Assembly: GCA_964411275.1 (NCBI GenBank)
Contig: CAYPKG010000037.1
Location: forward strand, 1-18,544
Length of the DNA stretch: 18,544 nucleotides
Source: CAYPKG01 sp964411275
GTDB taxonomy: Bacteria; Bacillota; Clostridia; Christensenellales; CAG-138
Direction of reading: 5' to 3'
The position numbers and the translations under genes were made by a program. This document shows, one piece after another, positions 14,459 to 18,544 of the stretch. The notes under the pieces are model-generated. The model ran no database searches, was not told the DNA's origin, and was given only the letters and a program-made list of their open reading frames with translations. Every line of letters begins with the position of its first letter. Within the stretch, counting starts at the first letter, position 1.

Positions 14459-15670
14459 TCAGCGGTTTTCTCCCGCAAGCCGAAGCGTTTCGTTGGCGAT
14501 CATCAATTCCTCGTTTGTGGGGATCACCAGCACCTTCACAGGCGAGCCATCAGCGGAGATTTCCGCGCACACGCCGCCCGGACAGGCTCTGTTCTTTTCC
14601 TCGTCCATATGAATGCCCAGCCGGTCCATGTCCGAAAGCGCCAGCCGCCGGACGGTATGGCTGTTTTCGCCGATACCCGCGGTAAAGGCGATGGCGTGAG
14701 CGCCGTTTAACACCGCGATGTACGCGCCCACAAAGCGCTTGATCTGGTGGGCAAACATCTCGATGGCAAGCGCCGCGTCGGCGTTGCCTTCTCCGGCGGC
14801 GGCCTCGATGTCCCGCAAGTCCGCACTGACCCCGCTGATCCCCAGAAGGCCTGATTTTTTATAGAGAATTTCGTTCATTTCCTCGATGGACAGGCCTTCC
14901 TTTTCCATGAGGTAGGGTATCACCACGGGATCCACGTCCCCAGACCGGGTACCCATCATCAGCCCCGCAACCCCCTGGAAGCCAGTGGATGCTTCCCGGC
15001 TCACGCCGTTTTTCACCGCCGCCACGGACGCGCCGCTTCCCAAGTGGCAAATGATGACATTGCAGTCATCCTCCCTGCGGCCGATGAAGCGGGCCGCCTC
15101 TCTCGCCACATACTGGTGGGACATGCCGTGGAAGCCGTAGCGCCGCACCTGATGCTTCAGGCAAAGGGCCCTGGGCAGCCCGAATGTGTACGCCTTTTCA
15201 GGGATTGTCCCATGAAACCCGGTGTCGCACACCACGGTTTGCAGGATGTCCGGGCCAAACAGCGTTTCGCAAGCCTCAATACAGCGGTACGCCGGGGGAT
15301 TGTGCAGGGGCGCCAATACAAAGCACCGGAGAATGTCCGCCTTGACCGTCTCGTCAATCACCCGGGGTTGATCGATATACGGCCCGCCATGCCCCAGCCG
15401 GTGGCCCACCGCGTCGATTTCCCGAATGTCCTGTAATACCCCGTATTCCGGGGATGTAAGATATTGCATCACCGCCTGGAGCGCCTCCAAATGGGTGTCC
15501 ATGGGAAGATCGAGTTTAATCTCTTTGCCCGCTGCCACATGCTTGAGCATACCGCCCGCGCCCGCGCCGATGCGTTCGCATAGGCCCTTTGCGAGAACCT
15601 CGGCTGTATCCATATCGAATAATTGGTATTTGAGAGAAGAGCTGCCGCTGTTGATCACCAGTATCTTCAT
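14459..15670 (-). CDS. ackA: Acetate kinase family (acetate/propionate-type acyl kinase)
   Basis: The family interconverts acyl phosphate plus ADP with acid plus ATP, giving ATP in fermentation. The protein has 403 residues, full length, and the start at 15670 has AGGAAGG upstream. The phosphate-binding start MKILVINSGSSSLKYQ has Asn7, Ser10 and Ser12. Arg91, His123, Asp149, His181, Arg242 (GTRSGD) and Glu387 are retained, as in the Methanosarcina thermophila enzyme. Three positions differ from that enzyme by alignment in my head: Val93 is Gly (GHRLGHGG), Pro232 is Gly (GFQGVAG) and Asn211 of HLGNG is Ser212 (HLGSG). The first two line the pocket for the acyl methyl group. The substrate may therefore not be acetate alone. 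No phosphotransacetylase gene is nearby. It has its own promoter and is separated from spoIVA by a terminator. Confidence 0.88.
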   Translation of the reverse strand: MKILVINSGSSSLKYQLFDMDTAEVLAKGLCERIGAGAGGMLKHVAAGKEIKLDLPMDTHLEALQAVMQYLTSPEYGVLQDIREIDAVGHRLGHGGPYIDQPRVIDETVKADILRCFVLAPLHNPPAYRCIEACETLFGPDILQTVVCDTGFHGTIPEKAYTFGLPRALCLKHQVRRYGFHGMSHQYVAREAARFIGRREDDCNVIICHLGSGASVAAVKNGVSREASTGFQGVAGLMMGTRSGDVDPVVIPYLMEKEGLSIEEMNEILYKKSGLLGISGVSADLRDIEAAAGEGNADAALAIEMFAHQIKRFVGAYIAVLNGAHAIAFTAGIGENSHTVRRLALSDMDRLGIHMDEEKNRACPGGVCAEISADGSPVKVLVIPTNEELMIANETLRLAGENR

Positions 15671-15713
15671 TTGTTTTTCCTTCCTTTGACACGTATATGA
15701 GAGAATTCATTCA

Positions 15714-15743
15714 AGCATAGCATAGGAAGCGCGCCCCATGCAA
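15714..15743 (-). promoter_or_regulatory. Promoter for the acyl kinase gene
   Basis: On the minus strand TTGCAT (-35, 15738-15743) is followed after 18 bp by TATGCT (-10, 15714-15719) preceded by TGC, an extended -10. An overlapping second TATGCT lies at 15719-15724. The leader would be about 37 bases. Confidence 0.5.
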
Positions 15744-15814
15744 TTTTGTGGGGGAGCAACTCAAAATATATTCTCGTTTTAACGGGGGATGTGCTGAAAA
15801 CGGACGACAGGCAC

Positions 15815-15849
15815 AAAAAAATACCCCCGTGTTCCATCAAACACAGGGG
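15815..15849 (-). terminator. Rho-independent terminator of spoIVA
   Basis: On the minus strand a ten-pair stem, CCCCTGTGTT with AACACGGGGG (one G-U wobble), closes a six-base loop and runs into TA followed by seven T. The wobble is a mismatch on the plus strand, so the minus orientation is the working one. It starts 23 bases after the spoIVA stop codon and separates spoIVA from the acyl kinase gene. Confidence 0.88.
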
Positions 15850-15872
15850 ATTATCCTAGCAGCCTTACAGCT

Positions 15873-17351
15873 CTACAGCATGATACAGATCAGCCCATTG
15901 CATCCATCGTTGGCGATGCGCTGCAGCGTAACCCGCAGCCGCTCCTGTACCTCGTCAGGCATGCGGTTGGCCTTCCCTGCCATGCCATCGCGCACCAGGT
16001 CGAAGAGAGGCTTTCCAAATATATTGGTCTGCCAGATGGCCTGGGGGTCGTTGTCGAATGTCTCCATTAGGTACTGAACCAGCGCCTCGGACTGCTCCTC
16101 CGTGCCCACGATGGGGTTGACCTCGCTTTCCAAATCCACCCGGAACATCTGTAGCCCCGATGCCCTGGCCTTCAGCTTCACGCCAAAGCGGTTGCCCTGC
16201 TGCACGATTTCGGGGGTGGACAATTCCATCTCGTCCATACAGGGGGGCACCATGCCATAGCCCAGGCTGCGGGCGGAACCCAAAGCCCCGCTTATCCTGT
16301 CGTAATCCTGTTTCGCCGCCACAAACTCCTGCAGCGCCGCGATCAGATGATAATCATCCTGAATATCGTAGCCGCAGGCGTCGCTGAGCACATTATAAAA
16401 CACACCCTCCTCCGGAACCAGCCGCATGGCCGCCCGGCCGGTGCTAAGATCCACATGCTCCAGCAGCGGCGTTTCGAAGCTTTCCAGGCCGCTTAGCGCC
16501 TCCGCCAGCTTCCCGTGGTCCCGCACCCGGGACAGTCCGGGCAGCACCTCGTGTACCGGGGACAGCACCTGTTGCATGATGGGATGATCCGTGGGCAACG
16601 CCATGATGTACCCGGGCAGGCGCACTTCCATCAACGTCAGCGGGAACTCCAGGAGCACCTGCTCCAGCAGCGTGGCCGCAGCCTGTGCGCTCATATGCAG
16701 CGCGTCCAGGGGCACGGTGCTGACACCGTATTTTTCCGCCACCTCGTCGCACACAGCCCGTGCCAGCGGGCCGTCGGGTTCGGTGGAGTTTACCGCCACC
16801 ACGAAGGGCTTTCCTGTGGACTTGAGCTCCTCAATGACCCGGCCCTCCGCTTCCAGATAGCTTTCCCGGGGCAGGTCGGTGATGCTGCCGTCCGTGACCA
16901 TCACGATGCCGATTGTGGAGTGATCCGTAATCACCTTGCGGGTGCCCAGCTCTGCCGCCTCCTCGAAGGGGATCTCATGATCGAACCAGGGGGTACGCAC
17001 CATGCGCGGCGCATCCTCCTCCATGTGTCCGATGGCCCCCGGCACCCAATACCCCACGCAGTCCACCATCCGCACATTGCAGTGGGCGTTGTCCGGCAGC
17101 TCCAGGCGCACGGCCTCATTTGGCACAAACCGGGGCTGTGTGGTCATGATTGTTTTCCCCGCGCCTGACTGGGGCATTTCATCCACCACCCGGGTGCGAA
17201 CATGCTCGTTTTCAATATTCGGAAGCACCAATAGGTCTAAAAACCGCTTGATGAAGGTGGACTTCCCCGTGCGTACAGGGCCCACCACGCCAATATAGAT
17301 ATCGCCCTGGGTTCGCCCTGCGATATCCCGATACAGCTCCATTCTGTCCAT
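15873..17351 (-). CDS. spoIVA: Stage IV sporulation protein A (spore coat morphogenetic ATPase)
   Basis: SpoIVA hydrolyses ATP to polymerise on the outer forespore membrane and forms the basement layer on which the spore coat is built. The protein has 492 residues, the same as the well-known Bacillus protein. The Walker A loop is GPVRTGKS (24-31), followed by SGAGKTIMTTQPRFVP (62-77) with the conserved sensor threonines, and a Walker-B-like VRMVDCVGYWVPGA (93-106). The C-terminus ends CNGLICIML, close to the family's conserved hydrophobic tail needed for anchoring. The start at 17351 follows a near-perfect AAGGAGGT at six bases. It is expressed in the mother cell under sigma-E in Bacillus; a sigma-E-like promoter is visible upstream. 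Its presence indicates an endospore-forming lineage. Confidence 0.97.
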   Translation of the reverse strand: MDRMELYRDIAGRTQGDIYIGVVGPVRTGKSTFIKRFLDLLVLPNIENEHVRTRVVDEMPQSGAGKTIMTTQPRFVPNEAVRLELPDNAHCNVRMVDCVGYWVPGAIGHMEEDAPRMVRTPWFDHEIPFEEAAELGTRKVITDHSTIGIVMVTDGSITDLPRESYLEAEGRVIEELKSTGKPFVVAVNSTEPDGPLARAVCDEVAEKYGVSTVPLDALHMSAQAAATLLEQVLLEFPLTLMEVRLPGYIMALPTDHPIMQQVLSPVHEVLPGLSRVRDHGKLAEALSGLESFETPLLEHVDLSTGRAAMRLVPEEGVFYNVLSDACGYDIQDDYHLIAALQEFVAAKQDYDRISGALGSARSLGYGMVPPCMDEMELSTPEIVQQGNRFGVKLKARASGLQMFRVDLESEVNPIVGTEEQSEALVQYLMETFDNDPQAIWQTNIFGKPLFDLVRDGMAGKANRMPDEVQERLRVTLQRIANDGCNGLICIML

Positions 17352-17397
17352 GCCGGGACCTCCTTCATTGCATTTACATCATTGCATCGTTTAGACT

Positions 17398-17428
17398 AAT
17401 GTATATGCTGTTTTTCCCGGTGATATAC
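17398..17428 (-). promoter_or_regulatory. Possible sigma-E-type promoter for spoIVA
   Basis: On the minus strand TATACATT (17398-17405) matches seven of eight positions of the sigma-E -10 consensus CATACAnT. GTATATC (17422-17428) lies 16 bp upstream with the ATA core of the -35 element. Start would be about 40 bases before the ATG. No sigma-A type promoter of similar quality is seen for this gene. Confidence 0.4.
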
Positions 17429-17501
17429 ATCAGAGCCACCCGGGTTTCGCTGTTTTTCCCCATTCTTTTTCCCAGCTAATATAACAAAAATAGGATAAAA
17501 C

Positions 17502-17519
17502 ATAACAGAAACTTGTTAT
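17502..17519. promoter_or_regulatory. Inverted repeat over the -35 box of the DeoR gene, possible operator
   Basis: ATAACA (17502-17507) and TGTTAT (17514-17519) form a six-base inverted repeat with a six-base spacer. The right half overlaps the -35 box TTGTTA (17513-17518). Many DeoR-family regulators control their own promoters through such repeats, so autoregulation is plausible. A third ATAACA half-site occurs near 17482. Confidence 0.35.
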
Positions 17520-17541
17520 TTTCGTACAGGTTCAGTATAAT
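17513..17541 (+). promoter_or_regulatory. Promoter of the DeoR-family regulator
   Basis: TTGTTA (-35, 17513-17518) and a perfect TATAAT (-10, 17536-17541) are separated by exactly 17 bp. The start would be about 25 bases before the ATG. It is divergent from the spoIVA promoter. Confidence 0.7.
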
Positions 17542-17572
17542 AAAAGGAAAGAAGACTGGGAGGGTATTGGCC

Positions 17573-18343
17573 ATGCCAAACGACCGCAGGAAGCGCATCC
17601 GCGATTATATCGAGACCCGGGGAGAGGCCACCGTAGCGGAGCTCATGGCCCTTTGCGAGGGTTGCTCCAGCATGACCCTGTGGCGGGACTTAAATAGGCT
17701 GGAGCAGGAGGGCGCGATCCGCCGCACCCGGGGCGGGGCGATTTCCATGCGGCTGATACAGCCCGACGTGGAAGGCCTGTACAGCCAGCGCGCCAAGGAA
17801 AATACCGCCGCCAAACGGCTGATCGCGAAGGCTGCCGCCGCATTTGTGCGCCCCGGACATGCGGTGTTTCTGGATGCCGGAAGCACGATCATGGAGGTTG
17901 CCAGACGGCTTCCCCAGGAGCATTATACCGTCATCACCAGCGGCGCCAACATCGCCATCGAATTGTCGCAGCGCCGGGGAAGCAATGTGCTGCTGGTGGG
18001 CGGACAGATCAGCGCAAACACACTGTCCTGCTCAGGCTCCCAGGCGGAAAGCTTTTTAGACGGCCTGAATATCGACGCCGCTCTCATCGCCACATCCGGC
18101 TTTTCACTCAAAGGCGGCTTTTCCAGCGGCAATTTTGGGGAATGCCAACTCAAATCCAAGGTGATGAAAAAAGCGGGAAGGAGTATCCTCCTGATGGACA
18201 GCACAAAAATAGGGCGGGTATTGCCCTTTACATTCGCAACATTGCAGGAAGTGGATGTTTTGATCGTAGACACGCCCCTTCCGCCGGATATCGCCCTTGC
18301 CGCCCGGGAGGCGAACGTGGAAGTCATCATAGCAGAGGAATAG
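17573..18343 (+). CDS. DeoR-family transcriptional regulator
   Basis: These are sugar-phosphate-responsive DNA-binding proteins, usually repressors of carbohydrate-use operons. The start is the ATG at 17573 (MPNDRRKRIRDYIETRG), eight bases after GGGAGGG; the frame is open further upstream to 17513 but that would cover the promoter. The product has 256 residues, the family length. The N-terminal winged helix-turn-helix spans about 5-57, with ATVAELMALCEGCSSMTLWR and the wing RRTRGGA (50-56). The C-terminal DeoR sensor domain carries LDAGSTIMEVARRL (100-113), TSGANIAIEL (122-131) and MDSTKIGR (208-215). No transport or sugar kinase gene follows on this strand, and a strong terminator lies 33 bases after the stop, so it is monocistronic and its target is not visible here. 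Confidence 0.93.
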   Translation: MPNDRRKRIRDYIETRGEATVAELMALCEGCSSMTLWRDLNRLEQEGAIRRTRGGAISMRLIQPDVEGLYSQRAKENTAAKRLIAKAAAAFVRPGHAVFLDAGSTIMEVARRLPQEHYTVITSGANIAIELSQRRGSNVLLVGGQISANTLSCSGSQAESFLDGLNIDAALIATSGFSLKGGFSSGNFGECQLKSKVMKKAGRSILLMDSTKIGRVLPFTFATLQEVDVLIVDTPLPPDIALAAREANVEVIIAEE

Positions 18344-18375
18344 CAAGTCGATGGGTCTAATCAAAACGTAAGTGT

Positions 18376-18415
18376 TCAAAAAAGCGCAAGCTGCGCAGCA
18401 GCGGCGTTTTTTTGA
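18376..18415 (+). terminator. Intrinsic terminator after the DeoR gene
   Basis: A stem built from TCAAAAAAGCGC and GCGTTTTTTTGA encloses an inner GCTGC/GCAGC hairpin with a GCA loop. An AA/G internal loop separates the two parts. Seven T follow the GC-rich part on the plus strand. The complementary A run on the other side means it may also work for transcripts coming from the right. Confidence 0.8.
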
Positions 18416-18425
18416 CAAACCAAGA

Positions 18426-18447
18426 ACCGCGGGCTTTCGCCCGCGGT
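18426..18447 (-). terminator. GC-rich hairpin, probable terminator of the right-edge gene
   Basis: A perfect nine-base stem, ACCGCGGGC with GCCCGCGGT, closes a four-base loop. On the minus strand it is followed by TTCTTGGTTTG, a moderately T-rich tail; on the plus strand no T run follows. It lies 42 bases after the stop of the gene entering from the right. Confidence 0.5.
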
Positions 18448-18488
18448 CCTGATGCACATATGCTTATTCATTTGCAGTTCTTCGTAGA

Positions 18489-18544
18489 TTAACCGAAGAA
18501 GTCCATGAGCTGGGAAACGAGAACCACGACCATGACGATGGGTA
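18489..18544 (-). CDS. C-terminal end of a hydrophobic (probable membrane) protein, 5' part beyond window
   Basis: A minus-strand frame open from the right edge ends in TAA at 18489-18491 after 17 complete codons. The residues PIVMVVVLVSQLMDFFG look like the end of a membrane helix followed by a short tail. A GC-rich hairpin lies downstream, as expected after a gene end. Seventeen residues are too few to name a family. Another minus-strand frame is also open here, so this reading rests on composition and the downstream hairpin. Confidence 0.45.
   Translation of the reverse strand, partial: PIVMVVVLVSQLMDFFG

Noticed and set aside
1..18544. CRISPR array, prophage, insertion sequence, defence island or biosynthetic cluster
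   Set aside because: No regularly spaced repeats, transposase, integrase, phage structural or defence genes were seen; the genes are core metabolic, wall and sporulation functions.

Overview
The window looks like chromosomal DNA from an endospore-forming member of the Bacillota, most likely class Clostridia. The evidence is a full-length SpoIVA, GC-rich coding sequence with strong GGAGG-type ribosome sites, short-form HisG paired with HisZ, and an mreB / mreC-mreD-PBP2 cell-elongation locus as in rod-shaped Firmicutes. Genus cannot be read from this sequence. No tRNA, rRNA, CRISPR array, transposase or phage gene was seen.

Layout. (1) 1-5034, minus strand: a partial histidine operon hisZ-hisG-hisD-hisB continues without a visible break into thiN (thiamine pyrophosphokinase) and a Y-family DNA polymerase gene that runs off the left edge. 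A good housekeeping promoter precedes hisZ. A palindromic promoter-like element sits between hisG and hisD. (2) 5235-5870, plus strand: a stand-alone metal-dependent cyclase/arylformamidase-family hydrolase, divergent from hisZ. (3) 5867-12162, minus strand: the elongation cluster, read as mreB, then after a 389-bp structured gap with its own promoter, mreC, mreD and a 900-residue PBP2 joined by ATGA overlaps. A signal-less M15-type peptidase with a peptidoglycan-binding domain and a 37-codon basic ORF follow. (4) 12370-14415, plus strand: a second class B PBP with a MecA_N-like N-terminal domain, divergent from mreB. (5) 14459-17351, minus strand: an acetate-kinase-family acyl kinase with an altered acyl pocket and, upstream, spoIVA with a clear terminator and a possible sigma-E promoter. 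(6) 17573-18343, plus strand: a DeoR-family regulator with a promoter and a possible operator, followed by a strong terminator. The last C-terminal codons of a membrane-protein-like gene enter from the right edge on the minus strand.

How it fits together. HisG-short and HisZ form the first enzyme of histidine synthesis. HisB and HisD catalyse a middle step and the last steps. hisC, hisH, hisA, hisF and hisI are not in the window. MreB, MreC, MreD and PBP2 build the lateral wall, and the neighbouring M15 peptidase and second PBP point to a wall-metabolism neighbourhood. SpoIVA is the ATPase that forms the basement layer of the spore coat.

No convincing new multi-gene system was found. The most useful leads are the acyl-kinase pocket substitutions, the structured mreB-mreC spacer, the dual extended -10 palindrome between hisG and hisD, and the small basic ORF at the end of the mre operon.
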